DNA of 64,000 nt from Mycobacterium sp. AT1. GTDB lineage: Bacteria > Actinomycetota > Actinomycetes > Mycobacteriales > Mycobacteriaceae. The first letter of the stretch is position 1. Each line of letters starts with the position of its first letter. The notes below the pieces were generated by a model. The model ran no database searches and was not told the origin of the DNA. It worked only from the letters and a program-made list of their open reading frames with translations. The DNA is taken from NCBI RefSeq assembly GCF_002043095.1, contig NZ_MVOC01000016.1, positions 1 through 64,000 on the forward strand, in the 5' to 3' direction. The translations under genes and the position numbers were made by a program. This document shows, piece by piece, positions 36,105 to 46,363 of this stretch.

Positions 36105-37830
36105 TCACGAATTCGCGGTTTGGGCACCATTGCCCGAACTGGTCCGCCTCGACGTCGACGGCACCCTGCACCCGATGACGCGCTCCGAGGACGGGTGGTG
36201 GCGCGCGACGGTCGACGCGCACGTCGACGCCAGGTACGGCTTCGTCCTCGACGACGACGAGACCGTCTTGCCGGACCCGAGATCCCCACGGCAGCCCGAC
36301 GGCGTGCACGAGCGGTCCCAGCTGTGGAACCCGACGACGGTGGCGTGGACCGACTCCGGTTGGTCGGGCAAGTCCGTCGAGGGTGCCGTCATCTACGAAC
36401 TGCACGTCGGCACGTTCACCCCCGACGGCACCTTCGACTCGACCATCGAGAAGCTGGACTACCTCGTCGACCTCGGCGTGGACTTCGTCGAGCTCATGCC
36501 CGTGAATTCCTTCAGCGGCACGCGCGGCTGGGGTTACGACGGCGTGCTGTGGTATAGCGTCCAGGAAAGTTACGGTGGCCCAGACGGTTTGGTGCGACTC
36601 GTCGACGCCTGCCACGCCCGCGGTCTCGGCATCCTGGTCGACGCGGTCTTCAACCACCTTGGGCCGTCCGGCAACTACCTCCCCAAGTACGGGCCCTACC
36701 TGACCGAAGCGAACACCGGCTGGGGTCAGGGCGTCAACGTCTGCGAGGCCGGCGCGGACGAGGTGCGCCGCTACATTCTCGACTGCGCCCTGCGCTGGAT
36801 GAGGGACTTCCACGCCGACGGTCTGCGGCTCGACGCGGTGCACGCGTTGGCCGACCACACTGCGATTCACATTCTCGAGGAATTGTCGACCGAAACCGAT
36901 TCCCTCGCCGAGCAATTGGGGCGCCCGCTGTCGTTGATCGCCGAGAGCGACCTCAACGACCCACGGCTCATCACCCCGCGCGACCGCGGCGGGTACGGCA
37001 TGACGGCGCAGTGGGACGACGACATCCACCACGCCATCCACACCGCGGTCTCGGGCGAGCGGCAGGGGTACTACTCCGACTTCGGCTCCCTGGAGTCGCT
37101 GGCGAACACCCTGAAGCACGGCTACTTCCACGCAGGCACGTACTCGTCGTTCCGGCACCGGCGCCACGGCCGCCCGCTGGACACCGCGACCATCCCCGCC
37201 ACCCGGCTGCTGGCCTACACCTCCGACCACGACCAGGTGGGCAACCGCGCGGTCGGTGACCGGCCGTCGCAGAACCTGACGTTCGGACAGCTCGCCGTCA
37301 AGGCCGCCCTCGTCCTGGCCTCGCCCTACACCGCGATGCTGTTCATGGGCGAGGAGTGGGCGTCGTCGAGCCCGTTCCAGTTCTTCACCTCGCACCCCGA
37401 GCCGGAGTTGGCGCGGGCCACCGCGGAGGGCCGCAAGGCGGAGTTCGCCGCGCACGGGTGGGATGCCGACGAGATCCCCGATCCGCAGGACACCGAGACG
37501 TTCTCACGGTCCAAGCTGAAGTGGGACGAGCTCGACTCCGGTGACCACGCGCGACTCCTCGAGCTGTACCGGGCACTGATCGCCCTGCGCCACGACGAGC
37601 CCGACCTCGCCGACCCATGGCTGGACCACATGAGCGTCGACTACGACGAAGAGCAGCGGTGGATCGCGCTGCACCGAGGCGCGCTCACCCTCGTGTGCAA
37701 TCTGGGCGAGGAGACGGCCACCGTGCCCGTCGCCGGTGAGGTCGTGTTGACCTCGGCCGACCCGACCGTCGGAGACGGGACCGAGCTGCCGGGACAGTCG
37801 TTCACGATCCTGCGGACCGTCAAGCAGTAG
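36097..37830 (+). CDS. treZ: Maltooligosyl trehalose trehalohydrolase
   Basis: TreZ (577 aa) releases trehalose from the TreY product. An N-terminal beta domain (FAVWAPLPELVRLDV) is followed by the GH13 barrel with DAVFNHLGPSGNYL, GLRLDAVHALAD carrying the nucleophile Asp, LIAESDLNDPRL carrying the acid Glu, and TSDHDQVGNRA. The GTG at 36097 lies inside the end of treY with an 8-base overlap. The frame before it is treY read out of phase. A hairpin follows the stop directly. Confidence 0.93.
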   Translation: MPDHEFAVWAPLPELVRLDVDGTLHPMTRSEDGWWRATVDAHVDARYGFVLDDDETVLPDPRSPRQPDGVHERSQLWNPTTVAWTDSGWSGKSVEGAVIYELHVGTFTPDGTFDSTIEKLDYLVDLGVDFVELMPVNSFSGTRGWGYDGVLWYSVQESYGGPDGLVRLVDACHARGLGILVDAVFNHLGPSGNYLPKYGPYLTEANTGWGQGVNVCEAGADEVRRYILDCALRWMRDFHADGLRLDAVHALADHTAIHILEELSTETDSLAEQLGRPLSLIAESDLNDPRLITPRDRGGYGMTAQWDDDIHHAIHTAVSGERQGYYSDFGSLESLANTLKHGYFHAGTYSSFRHRRHGRPLDTATIPATRLLAYTSDHDQVGNRAVGDRPSQNLTFGQLAVKAALVLASPYTAMLFMGEEWASSSPFQFFTSHPEPELARATAEGRKAEFAAHGWDADEIPDPQDTETFSRSKLKWDELDSGDHARLLELYRALIALRHDEPDLADPWLDHMSVDYDEEQRWIALHRGALTLVCNLGEETATVPVAGEVVLTSADPTVGDGTELPGQSFTILRTVKQ

Positions 37831-37853
37831 TCCACAGCGTCGGCGGCTGTGGA
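37831..37853 (+). terminator. Hairpin directly after treZ
   Basis: TCCACAGC (37831-37838) pairs perfectly with GCTGTGGA (37846-37853) around a 7-base loop, starting at the base after the treZ TAG. No U-run follows, so this would be an atypical actinobacterial terminator or an mRNA 3'-end stabiliser. Confidence 0.45.
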
Positions 37854-37894
37854 TGACTTCGTCACCGTCGCCGGGAATCGTCGACCATGCGGGA

Positions 37895-38332
37895 ATGACG
37901 ATTTACGAGTTCCTCCCGACCCCGCCCGTCGAGACGGCCACCGATCCCATCGGCTCGCCAGCAGACCTTCGGCAGCGCTGGCGAGCCCTCGTGGAGCCGC
38001 TGGGCTTCGGCGAACGGCTCCTACGCTTCGTCTTCGTCGGGCCAGACCGGCGAATCATCAAGGCGCTCAGCGAAGTTCCGGTCGCCAAGAGGGCAAGCCC
38101 CGGGCTGGTGCGGGACCTGATGACGGCACTGCACGGCATCGTGGCCGAGGATCAGCTCGCGGTCGCCTTCTTGCTGACCCGCCCCGGACGCGGCGGCCCA
38201 ACGGCCGACGACAAGCAGTGGTCGACACTGCTGACCCGCGCCGCGGCCGAGTTCGGCGTGCCCATCGAGCCCGTCTTCATGGCCAACGACGAACGCCTCG
38301 TCGCGGTGCAGCCGGCCCGTCAGGTCAGGTAG
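37895..38332 (+). CDS. Hypothetical protein after treZ
   Basis: A 145-aa soluble protein beginning TIYEFLPTPPVETATDPIG, with RLLRFVFVGPDRRIIKAL and a C-terminal half that looks alpha/beta. I do not recognise the family. The ATG at 37895 is preferred to one at 37853 because the earlier one falls in the treZ hairpin. Its 3' end overlaps convergent ilvA by 13 bases. No function can be given. Confidence 0.6.
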   Translation: MTIYEFLPTPPVETATDPIGSPADLRQRWRALVEPLGFGERLLRFVFVGPDRRIIKALSEVPVAKRASPGLVRDLMTALHGIVAEDQLAVAFLLTRPGRGGPTADDKQWSTLLTRAAAEFGVPIEPVFMANDERLVAVQPARQVR

Positions 38333-39615
38333 CGGTACGCCGGCGACCCGGGTTCCAGCGCCTCGACGTGCATGTCGGACCGGCGCATCCGCTCCATCAG
38401 ACCGTCGAAGTCCGCCGCCGAACTGAGTTCGACGCCGACGAGGGCTGCACCGGTCTCGCGGTTGTTGCGCTTGACGTATTCGAACAGCGTCACGTCGTCG
38501 CCGGGGCCGAGCACTTCGTCGAGGAAGCGGCGCAGCGCGCCGGGCTCCTGCGGGAAGTCCACCAGGAAGTAGTGCTTGAGCCCGAGGTGCACCAGGGATC
38601 GCTCGAGCACCTCGTTGTACCGGGACACGTCGTTGTTGCCGCCGGAGATCAGGCACACCACCGTCGAACCCGGTTCGACGGTGCCCTCGGTGCAGGCCTC
38701 CATCAGCGCCGCCACCGACAGGGCGCCCGCGGGCTCGGCGATGATGCCCTCGTTTTGGTACAGGTCGAGCATCGCGGTACAGACGGCACCCTCGTCGACG
38801 GCGGTGATCGACACCATGTCGCCTGCGGCGGAGAGCACTGCGTAAGGCAGCGCACCGGCGCGGGCGACCGCGGCGCCGTCGACGAACTGGTCGACGTGCT
38901 CCAGGGTCACGGGCTCACCGGTGGCCAGGGCCGCGACCATCGCCGCGGCGCCCGCCGGCTCCACTCCGAGCACCGAGGTCTTGGCGGTGCGCTCGGCGAG
39001 ATAGGTGGTGATTCCGCCGATGCACCCGCCGCCACCGACCGGAACGATGACGAGGTCGGGTTCCGCCTCGAGCTGTTGAAGGATTTCGACGGCGATCGTG
39101 CCCTGGCCCGCCATGGTGCGGAGGTCGTCATACGGAGGAACGATGGTGGCCCCAGTCCGCTCGACGTCGGCGAGCGCCGCGGCGAGGGCGATGTCGAACG
39201 TGGCGCCGCCGACGATCAGCTCGATGAACTCGCCGCCGTGATACCGGATGCGGTCGCGCTTCTGCTTCGGCGTCTTGGCGGGCACGTACACCCGACCGTG
39301 GACGCCCATCGACCGGCAGGCGAGCGCGAAGCCTTGGGCGTGGTTGCCTGCGGACGCGCAGACCACGCCGGCCGCAAGCTCGGCGGGGGTCAACTGCATC
39401 AGCAAGTTGAAGGCACCGCGCAGCTTGTAGCTGCGGACTGCCTGCAGATCCTCGCGCTTGAGGTACACCTGCAGGCCCGTGATCGCGGACAGCCGGTCGC
39501 TGAATTGCAGCGGGGTGAGACTGATGAGCGCCGAAATTCGGTCAGCGGCCTCGTCGATGTCCGAGGCGCCGAGCGGCGCGGGACGGCGAGAAGTCTGACT
39601 CAGTTCGGCGGACAC
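38320..39615 (-). CDS. ilvA: Threonine dehydratase (biosynthetic)
   Basis: IlvA (431 aa) deaminates threonine to 2-oxobutanoate for isoleucine synthesis. The PLP lysine is in SYKLRGAFN (about residue 64), followed by SAGNHAQGFA and the glycine loop PVGGGGCIGG. It has one C-terminal ACT-like regulatory region (LKHYFLVDFPQEPGALRRFL), the shorter form found in Corynebacterium and mycobacteria rather than the 510-residue enterobacterial form. Start GTG at 39615. Confidence 0.93.
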   Translation of the reverse strand: MSAELSQTSRRPAPLGASDIDEAADRISALISLTPLQFSDRLSAITGLQVYLKREDLQAVRSYKLRGAFNLLMQLTPAELAAGVVCASAGNHAQGFALACRSMGVHGRVYVPAKTPKQKRDRIRYHGGEFIELIVGGATFDIALAAALADVERTGATIVPPYDDLRTMAGQGTIAVEILQQLEAEPDLVIVPVGGGGCIGGITTYLAERTAKTSVLGVEPAGAAAMVAALATGEPVTLEHVDQFVDGAAVARAGALPYAVLSAAGDMVSITAVDEGAVCTAMLDLYQNEGIIAEPAGALSVAALMEACTEGTVEPGSTVVCLISGGNNDVSRYNEVLERSLVHLGLKHYFLVDFPQEPGALRRFLDEVLGPGDDVTLFEYVKRNNRETGAALVGVELSSAADFDGLMERMRRSDMHVEALEPGSPAYRYLT

Positions 39616-39684
39616 CGATCAATGGTGCCACTAGCCCGCCGGGCAGCGAAAACGGGTTTGAACACCGACACGCCCGAATCAAGG

Positions 39685-39700
39685 TTTCGGCTACCCGAAA
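39685..39700. promoter_or_regulatory. Palindrome between ilvA and the small membrane gene
   Basis: TTTCGG-CTAC-CCGAAA, perfect arms of 6 bases, placed 15 bp before the TATCGT hexamer of the small membrane gene and about 70 bp upstream of ilvA. It is a candidate operator, regulator unknown. Confidence 0.3.
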
Positions 39701-39726
39701 TCTAAGTTACGAGCTATCGTGGAGGA

Positions 39727-39924
39727 ATGACCACGCCTACGGAAGTTCGCATTGCCGGTGTGCCGTGGCCTGCGTACAAAGTGCTGGCCCTCGCGGTCGG
39801 TGCCCTGGTGTTCCTCGCGGTCGGCGTGCTGACGGCGAGCGCCGCTCCCGCCGTCCTGAGCGGCGCCGCCGCCGCGGTTGCCATCTGGGTCGGCCAAGCC
39901 CTCTTCCGCTCGTCGGACGCCTAG
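39727..39924 (+). CDS. Small two-helix membrane protein
   Basis: A 65-aa protein with two hydrophobic segments (about residues 17-36 and 38-58) rich in Ala, Val and Leu, and no recognisable motif. TATCGT (39715-39720) lies 6 bases before the ATG, so translation from a leaderless mRNA is likely. Its last codons overlap the convergent SRPBCC gene by 4 bases. Function unknown. Confidence 0.65.
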   Translation: MTTPTEVRIAGVPWPAYKVLALAVGALVFLAVGVLTASAAPAVLSGAAAAVAIWVGQALFRSSDA

Positions 39925-40307
39925 CCCGCTCGCTCGACCAGTGCACGTAGCGTCGCCAGGTCGGCCGCCACCGCGGTCGCGTCGGCGTCGAACTCCGCGT
40001 CGGTGACACCCGCCAGCCGACGCAACGAGAACACCACCTCGCATCCCCGCTCGCCGATCCCCGCCGGGATCACCCGCATCGGGTTGAAGAAGCGCTCCCC
40101 GGACGGCAACGTCACCACGTGATCCAGCACCCCGAACTCGTTGCGCTCGGCGAACTGCACCTCGACGCCCGCCAGCTTCGGATCGGCCAGGCCCGCCGCC
40201 CAGCGCGGGAGGTTGTCGGGGTCGGCGGCGTAGGCGTAGACCTCGTCGGAACCCGCGTCGACCCACTGGCTGACGTGTCGAGACGTGTTGGTCGTGTCGT
40301 CGGTCAT
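39921..40307 (-). CDS. SRPBCC (START-like) family protein
   Basis: A 128-aa protein of the polyketide cyclase/Bet v 1-like fold. It begins with HVSQWVDAGSDEVYAYAADPDNLPRWAAG, the usual first strand and helices, and ends with a long helix (TALRALVERAG type). The ligand is unknown. GGAGGA lies immediately before the ATG. It is divergent from the following membrane protein gene. Confidence 0.8.
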   Translation of the reverse strand: MTDDTTNTSRHVSQWVDAGSDEVYAYAADPDNLPRWAAGLADPKLAGVEVQFAERNEFGVLDHVVTLPSGERFFNPMRVIPAGIGERGCEVVFSLRRLAGVTDAEFDADATAVAADLATLRALVERAG

Positions 40308-40336
40308 TCCTCCATGGTGACGGAGACACTGTCCTG

Positions 40337-41089
40337 ATGGGTCCCGACGAGCAAGATGCCTACGAGCCGCCCAAGGAAGTCGCGGCCTTCGTCAGCCGAG
40401 CCGAACGTCTCGCCTCCGGCGCCGAGCACCGCGTCCCGTCGTGGCTTCGTCCCGGCGACCCCGAGAACCGCTGGCCGGTGCTGATCGCGATCCTGTCGGT
40501 GATCGTGATCCAACACGCGATTCCGTTGCAGTACACCGTGTTGCCCCGCTGGCCGCTGATCGGGATGGAACTGCTTCTGCTGTTGGTGATGCTGGTCGTC
40601 AACCCGGTGCGCATCTCGCGGCCCACCACGATCGGCCGATGGGCCAGCCTGATCCTGACCGGCGCGATCACCGTCGACAACACGGCGTCGGCCGTCGTCC
40701 TGGCCAAGCGGATCCTCAGCCGCGAGGTCAGCAACAACGCGGCCGTCCTGCTCGGCGGGGGCGCGGCGATCTTCGTCACCAACGTCATCGCGTTCGGCAT
40801 CTGGTTTTGGGAACTGGACCGTGGCGGTCCGTTCGCGCGGCGTTCCGGCGAGAAGCCGTATCCCGACTTCCTGTTCCCCCAGATGACGGATCCGAGCAAG
40901 GCGAAACCGGATTGGCGCCCCACGTTCGTCGACTACCTCTACGTCAGCTTCACCAACGTGGTGGCGTTCTCCCCCACCGACACGATGCCCCTGGCGCGCT
41001 GGGCCAAGGCCTTGATGACCGTGCAGGCACTGGTGTCGACGACGACCATCGCACTCGTCATCGCCCGCGCCGTGAACGTGTTGGGTTAG
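40337..41089 (+). CDS. Integral membrane protein, possibly DUF1345-related
   Basis: A 250-aa protein with about five membrane segments (near residues 46-62, 72-90, 102-122, 140-156 and 225-247) and a short charged N-terminus. The stretch [19 protein letters not shown] before the last helix resembles the conserved C-terminal part of DUF1345 membrane proteins; I cannot confirm this without a search. Convergent with dnaE1, overlapping by 4 bases. Confidence 0.7.
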   Translation: MGPDEQDAYEPPKEVAAFVSRAERLASGAEHRVPSWLRPGDPENRWPVLIAILSVIVIQHAIPLQYTVLPRWPLIGMELLLLLVMLVVNPVRISRPTTIGRWASLILTGAITVDNTASAVVLAKRILSREVSNNAAVLLGGGAAIFVTNVIAFGIWFWELDRGGPFARRSGEKPYPDFLFPQMTDPSKAKPDWRPTFVDYLYVSFTNVVAFSPTDTMPLARWAKALMTVQALVSTTTIALVIARAVNVLG

Positions 41090-44000
41090 CCGCCGAGGCA
41101 GCCCGGTCCCAACAGTGCCTTGAGGTCACCCATCAACGCCGACGACGGTGTCACCCGCAGTGCCTGATCCAGTTCGAGCGTGGTGATGCGGTCGCCGCTG
41201 ATCAACCGCAACCGCACCTGCGACGTGCCGGGGTGATTGGCCAACACCTGCTTGAGGGCGCCCACCTTCTCGACCGTGCACTGCCGGGTCGGCAGGCTGA
41301 CCGCCACCGGGCGGTCGGCCTGAGCGCTGGTGAAGTCCGGGACCACCAGGTCGTTGGCGATCAGCGACAGCCGGTCGTCACGGGAGTTCACCTTGCCGCT
41401 GACGATCACCACGGTGTCGTCGGCGATGTCGGCCCCGAACGTCGAATACGTGTGCGGGAAGAACATCACCTCGATGCCGCCGGTGAGGTCCTCCAACTGC
41501 GCTGACGCCCAAGGCATCCCGTTCTTGTTGACCCGACGGTTCACCGACGCCAGGATGCCGCCGACGCGGACCTGCGAATCGTTGGCGACGTCACCGTTGA
41601 GGATCGCCGGGATGTGCGTGTCGACCTGCGCCGACAGAAGATGGGCGACGCCGTTGAGGGGGTGGCCGGACACGTACAACCCGAGCATCTCTCGCTCGAG
41701 CGCCAGCTTGTGCTTGTCCTCCCACTCCTCATCGGGCACCTTGATGGCGAACACCGAGGCCCCGGAGTCCGCGGCGTCGCCGCCACCAAACAAGTCGAAC
41801 TGGCCCATCGCCTCGGCCTTCTTGGTGCCGAGCACCGAGTCGACGGCGTCGGTGTGGATCAGGAACAGACCCTTGCGGGGATGTCCGAGCGAGTCGAAGG
41901 CACCCGCCTTGACCAGCGATTCCGTCACCTTCTTGTTGCAGGCGGTGACGTCGATCTTGTTCAGGTAATCGGAGAAGTCGGTGTACTTGCCCTTCTCGTT
42001 GCGCGTGTTGATCAGGGACGCCACGACGTTCGCGCCGACGTTGCGGACCGCGCCGAGGCCGAACCGAATGTCGGTTCCCACCGACGCGAAGTTGACCACC
42101 GACTCGTTGACGTCCGGTGGCAGCACGGTGATGCCAAGCCTGCGGCAGTCGGCCAGGTAGACCGCGGCCTTGTCCTTGTCGTCACCGACCGAGGTCAACA
42201 GGCCGGCCATGTACTCGGCTTCGAAGTTGGCCTTGAGGTACGCCGTCCAGTACGACACCAGGCCGTAGCCTGCGGCGTGCGACTTGTTGAACGCGTACCC
42301 GGCGAACGGAAGGATGGTGTCCCACAACGCCTTCACCGCGGCCTCGGAGAAACCGTTGGCCGTCATGCCCTCGCGGAAGCCCTTGTACTCCGCCTCGAGC
42401 ACCTCGAGCTTCTTCTTGCCCATGGCCTTGCGCAGCGCGTCGGCCTTGCCCATCGAGTAGCCGGCGACCTTCTGGGCGATGAACATGATCTGCTCTTGGT
42501 AGACGATCAGACCGTAGGTCTCGGAGAGGATTTCCTTGAGGGGTTCCTCCAGCTCCGGGTGGATCGGCTTGATCGCCTGACGGCCGTTCTTGCGGTCGGC
42601 GTAGTCGTTGTGGGCGTTCATGCCCATCGGACCGGGGCGGTACAGCGCGAGCACCGCGACGATGTCGTTGAACTCGGTGGGCTGCATGCGGCGCAACAGG
42701 TCTCGCATCGGGCCACCGTCGAGCTGGAAGACGCCAAGCGTGTCACCGCGACCCAACAGCTCATAGGCCTTCGGATCGTCGAGTTCGAGTGCTTCGAGAT
42801 CGAGGTCCATCCCGCGGTTGGCCTTGATGTTGTCGATGCAGTCACCGATGATCGTCAAGTTGCGCAGGCCGAGGAAGTCCATCTTCAGCAGGCCGATGGC
42901 CTCGCACGACGGGTAGTCCCAGCCGCTGATCACCGCGCCGTCCTGCGGCCGCCGCCACAGCGGGATCGCGTCGATCAGCGGCTCGGAGCTCATGATCACC
43001 GCGCACGCGTGGACGCCTGCGTTGCGGACCAGGCCCTCGAGGCCACGGGCCGTCTCGTAGATCGCCCGCACGTCCGGATCGGTGTCGAGCAGAGCCCGAA
43101 CCTCGGCGGCTTCCTTGTACCGCTCGTGGGCCGGGTCGGTGATGCCCGAGAGCGGGATGTCCTTTGCCATGATCGGCGGCGGCAGGGCCTTGGTGATCCG
43201 GTCGGCGATGGCGAAGCCCGGCTGGCCGTAGTTGACACGCGCCGAATCCTTCAGCGCCGCCTTGGTCTTGATGGTGCCGAACGTGATGACCTGGGCCACC
43301 CGGTCGCTGCCCCACCTGTTGGCCGCATAGCGCAGCATCTCGCCGCGGCGGCGGTCGTCGAAGTCGATGTCGATGTCGGGTGCCGACGGACGCTCGGGGT
43401 TGAGGAACCGCTCGAACAGCAGGCCGTGCGGGATCGGGTCGATGTTGGTGATGCCCATGGCGTAGGCGACCAGCGATCCGGCCGCCGAACCGCGACCGGG
43501 GCCGACCCGGATGTCGACGGACTTCGCGTAGTTGATCAGGTCGGCGACGATCAGGAAGTACGACGGGAAGCCCTTGTCGCAGATGACCTTGATCTCGAAC
43601 ATGGCCCGGTCGGTGTACTCCTGCGGGACGGGCGCGCCCTTGAATCGGCGCACCAGTCCGGCGGTGACCTCGTGCGTCAACCACGACGCCTGGTCGTGTC
43701 CCTCGGGGACCGGGAAGATCGGCATCCGGTCCTTGGGCGCCCAGACGTCGTCGTAGGGCATGACCCGCTCGGCGATCAGCAGCGTCGAGTCGCACGCCCC
43801 GGGAACCTGGTCGTCCCACAGGGCGCGCATCTCCGCGGCGGACTTGAGGTAGTAGCCGTCACCGTCGAACTTGAAGCGCGTCGGATCCGACAGCGTCTTG
43901 CCGGTCTGTATGCACAGCAGCGCTTCATGGTTGCGGGAGGCGTCTTGGGTGACGTAGTGGCAGTCGTTGGTGGCCAGCGGCGGAATGTTGAGCTTGCGCC

Positions 44001-44625
44001 CCACCTCGAGCAGACCCTCGCGGACCCGACGCTCGATGTCGAGGCCGTGGTCCATCAGCTCGAGGAAGAAGTTCTCGGGGCCGAATATCTCGCGCCACTT
44101 CGCCGCGGCGGCGACGGCTTCGTCGACGTGGCCCAGCCGCAACCGGGTCTGCACCTCACCCGACGGGCAGCCCGTGGTGGCGATGATTCCCTCGGCGTGT
44201 TCGGCGATGATCTCGGCATCCATCCGCGACCACTTGCCGAGCTGGCCCTCGAACGAGGCCAGCGATGACAGCTTGAACAGGTTGCGCAGGCCAGTGGCGT
44301 TCTCCGCAACCATGGTCATGTGCGTGTACGCGCCACTACCGGAGACGTCGTCGGACTTTTGGCTGGGATCACCCCACAGCACGCGCTTGGTGTCGAATCG
44401 CGACGCCGGGGCGATGTAGGCCTCGACCCCGATGATCGGCTTGATGCCGGCATCCGTTGCCGCGTTGTAGAACTCGCTGGCGCCGAACATGTTTCCGTGG
44501 TCGGTCATGCCCATCGCGGGCATCTCGAGCCGCTTCGCCTCGGCGAACATGGGCTTGACCTTCGCGGCACCGTCGAGCATCGAATATTCGGTGTGATTGT
44601 GCAGGTGCACGAACGACTTGCTCAT
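41086..44625 (-). CDS. dnaE1: DNA polymerase III alpha subunit
   Basis: DnaE1 (1179 aa) is the replicative polymerase. An N-terminal PHP domain ([24 protein letters not shown]; about residues 1-280) supplies the proofreading nuclease in mycobacteria. The catalytic acidic motif [12 protein letters not shown] is in the polymerase core, and [20 protein letters not shown] and a C-terminal OB-fold follow. Length matches M. tuberculosis DnaE1 and distinguishes it from mutasome DnaE2. Start ATG at 44625. The antisense strand is open over long stretches, a GC effect. Confidence 0.96.
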   Translation of the reverse strand: MSKSFVHLHNHTEYSMLDGAAKVKPMFAEAKRLEMPAMGMTDHGNMFGASEFYNAATDAGIKPIIGVEAYIAPASRFDTKRVLWGDPSQKSDDVSGSGAYTHMTMVAENATGLRNLFKLSSLASFEGQLGKWSRMDAEIIAEHAEGIIATTGCPSGEVQTRLRLGHVDEAVAAAAKWREIFGPENFFLELMDHGLDIERRVREGLLEVGRKLNIPPLATNDCHYVTQDASRNHEALLCIQTGKTLSDPTRFKFDGDGYYLKSAAEMRALWDDQVPGACDSTLLIAERVMPYDDVWAPKDRMPIFPVPEGHDQASWLTHEVTAGLVRRFKGAPVPQEYTDRAMFEIKVICDKGFPSYFLIVADLINYAKSVDIRVGPGRGSAAGSLVAYAMGITNIDPIPHGLLFERFLNPERPSAPDIDIDFDDRRRGEMLRYAANRWGSDRVAQVITFGTIKTKAALKDSARVNYGQPGFAIADRITKALPPPIMAKDIPLSGITDPAHERYKEAAEVRALLDTDPDVRAIYETARGLEGLVRNAGVHACAVIMSSEPLIDAIPLWRRPQDGAVISGWDYPSCEAIGLLKMDFLGLRNLTIIGDCIDNIKANRGMDLDLEALELDDPKAYELLGRGDTLGVFQLDGGPMRDLLRRMQPTEFNDIVAVLALYRPGPMGMNAHNDYADRKNGRQAIKPIHPELEEPLKEILSETYGLIVYQEQIMFIAQKVAGYSMGKADALRKAMGKKKLEVLEAEYKGFREGMTANGFSEAAVKALWDTILPFAGYAFNKSHAAGYGLVSYWTAYLKANFEAEYMAGLLTSVGDDKDKAAVYLADCRRLGITVLPPDVNESVVNFASVGTDIRFGLGAVRNVGANVVASLINTRNEKGKYTDFSDYLNKIDVTACNKKVTESLVKAGAFDSLGHPRKGLFLIHTDAVDSVLGTKKAEAMGQFDLFGGGDAADSGASVFAIKVPDEEWEDKHKLALEREMLGLYVSGHPLNGVAHLLSAQVDTHIPAILNGDVANDSQVRVGGILASVNRRVNKNGMPWASAQLEDLTGGIEVMFFPHTYSTFGADIADDTVVIVSGKVNSRDDRLSLIANDLVVPDFTSAQADRPVAVSLPTRQCTVEKVGALKQVLANHPGTSQVRLRLISGDRITTLELDQALRVTPSSALMGDLKALLGPGCLGG

Positions 44626-44637
44626 AGGGCGGCCAGT

Positions 44638-45339
44638 CTATTGCTGCCCTCCGACGGCGCTCGGCGTGTCGGCCATCGTGTCGCCGCGAGTCGGCCAATT
44701 TTGGCCCTTGGGGCACAGTCCGCGCGACACCATCCGGTCCAGTTGAGCCGTGATGAGGGACATGTTCTCGGCGTCGTCGACGAAACCCGCGTAGAAGACG
44801 ACACCCAACACCAGCGCCTGCAGCATGTCGGCCACCGGCGCGACCTCAGTGCCCTCGGACAGTTCCCCGCGGGCCCGGGCGGCAGTGACCAGCGTCACCA
44901 GGCAGTCGTGTAGCCAGGTGCTCGCATAGGCGCGCAGTTCCGGATTCCTGGTGCACTCCAAGCGGGCGCTGACGATGAACGCGACCTGAGAACGGTCGCG
45001 GCTGTCGGCCTGGCGGACGGCCTCGACGAGGGCCGCGAACTGGGCGGCCAGGGTGGCTGGCCGCTGCGCGGTGTCGATCAGCTCGGCGACGACCGCTCCG
45101 GCCTCGACCACCAGGCTCTGGTAGATCTCCTCGCGGGAGGCGAAGTAGTAGTGCAGCGTCGGACGGCTCAGTCCGGCGGCCACCGCAATGGCCTGGAATG
45201 TGGCCGCCTGGTATCCGCGCTCGTTGACGACCTGCCTGGCCGCCCGAAGAATTCTGTTGCGGGTCTCCACCGAGTCCGAGTTGACGGGGCGTCCGCGCCG
45301 ACGGGTGGCTACGACCGGCCGATCGTCACCCTGCGCCAT
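44638..45339 (-). CDS. TetR family regulator
   Basis: A 233-aa regulator with a basic N-terminal arm (ATRRRGRPVNS) and the HTH in ATFQAIAVAAGLSRPTLHYYF (about residues 46-66). The ligand domain is not diagnostic. TACGGT (45348-45353) precedes the ATG by 8 bases, so the mRNA may be leaderless. It lies 12 bases before dnaE1 on the same strand. A near-palindrome at 45370-45383 may be its own operator. Targets unknown. Confidence 0.85.
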   Translation of the reverse strand: MAQGDDRPVVATRRRGRPVNSDSVETRNRILRAARQVVNERGYQAATFQAIAVAAGLSRPTLHYYFASREEIYQSLVVEAGAVVAELIDTAQRPATLAAQFAALVEAVRQADSRDRSQVAFIVSARLECTRNPELRAYASTWLHDCLVTLVTAARARGELSEGTEVAPVADMLQALVLGVVFYAGFVDDAENMSLITAQLDRMVSRGLCPKGQNWPTRGDTMADTPSAVGGQQ

Positions 45340-45369
45340 GTGGGCAAACCGTATTGCATTGCTGCCACC

Positions 45370-45383
45370 TGGTCAACTGTCCA
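45370..45383. promoter_or_regulatory. Imperfect palindrome upstream of the TetR gene
   Basis: TGGTCAACTGTCCA has half-sites TGGTCA and TGTCCA related by symmetry with one mismatched pair. It lies at the -35 region of the TetR gene, a common place for autoregulation. Confidence 0.28.
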
Positions 45384-45436
45384 CATTTGGCAAACTTTTC
45401 GCGGCGTGGGCGGCACGCTGACGCTGAGCGTCTGGA

Positions 45437-46363
45437 TCAAGAGGGTTCGCCAGGCAACCCCGCCGTCGTAATCGTCGGCTTCTTTCGGCGCAGTGATCCC
45501 GCGGTCAGCACCGCGAGCGCGATCCAAATCAACCCGAACCCGATCCACCGACCCACCGGCATCGGTTCGTGGGCGACGAGGACACCCCACGCCATCTGCA
45601 GCGCCGGATTCAAATAGAACAACAGCCCCATCGTCACCATCGGCAGGCGTTGCGCTCCGGCCGCGAAGAGCAGCAGCGGCACCGCGGTCACCGGACCGGC
45701 CAGCAGCAACAGCACGGCGTGGCCCGCTCCGTACCCGACGAAGTGGCCCTGGCCCATGAATTGCAACGCGACGAGGTAACCGCCCGCCAACGGCAACGCG
45801 AGCAAGGTCTCGACGGCGACGCTGACCCGCGGGTCGGCCACCACCACCTTCTTCACCAGGCCGTACAGCCCGAACGAGGTGGCAAGCCCAACCGCGACGT
45901 ACGGCGGCTCCCCCACCTCCGTGGTCAACACCACCACCGCGACGACGGCCAGTCCGAGGGCGACGAGTTGCCACCGCCCGACGCGCTCGCGAAACACCAG
46001 CACGCCCAGTGCCACCGTGACAAGGGGGGCCACGAAGTACCCGAGGGCGGCGTCGACGACGTGGCCGTTCGTCGCGGCCCAGATGTAGATCCCCCAGTTG
46101 ACCGAGATCAACGCCGACGCCACCAGCAGCAGCAGCCAGGTGCGACCGCTGAGGCGGCGCAGGTCACCGAACCGGCGGGCCACCGCGAGGACCACGCACA
46201 GGCACACCGCGCTCCACACGATCCGGTGTGCCAGCACCTCGAGTGAACCGGCAGGCAGCAGCAACGGAAAGAAGCCAGGGCACAGTCCCCACCAGGTGTA
46301 GGCGCCGACGCCCGCGATCAAGCCGCTGCGCCGGCGCGATTCATCGGCCGGCGGATCGGTCAC
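45437..46363 (-). CDS. rarD: EamA/RarD-type transporter
   Basis: A 308-aa membrane protein with about ten hydrophobic segments in two EamA repeats. The opening [21 protein letters not shown] and [16 protein letters not shown] are typical of RarD proteins. The substrate is unknown, and the E. coli chloramphenicol phenotype should not be transferred. The GTG at 46363 overlaps the rluD-like stop (GTGA). Last gene of lspA-rluD-rarD. Confidence 0.85.
   Translation of the reverse strand: MTDPPADESRRRSGLIAGVGAYTWWGLCPGFFPLLLPAGSLEVLAHRIVWSAVCLCVVLAVARRFGDLRRLSGRTWLLLLVASALISVNWGIYIWAATNGHVVDAALGYFVAPLVTVALGVLVFRERVGRWQLVALGLAVVAVVVLTTEVGEPPYVAVGLATSFGLYGLVKKVVVADPRVSVAVETLLALPLAGGYLVALQFMGQGHFVGYGAGHAVLLLLAGPVTAVPLLLFAAGAQRLPMVTMGLLFYLNPALQMAWGVLVAHEPMPVGRWIGFGLIWIALAVLTAGSLRRKKPTITTAGLPGEPS

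Noticed and set aside
40305..40316. Three-codon ATG GAG GAA TGA frame overlapping the SRPBCC start
   Set aside because: It is more simply the GGAGGA ribosome-binding site preceded by ATG by chance.
41614..44268. Long (884-codon) plus-strand open frame
   Set aside because: It lies wholly antisense to dnaE1, has no recognisable domain, and is expected from high third-position GC.
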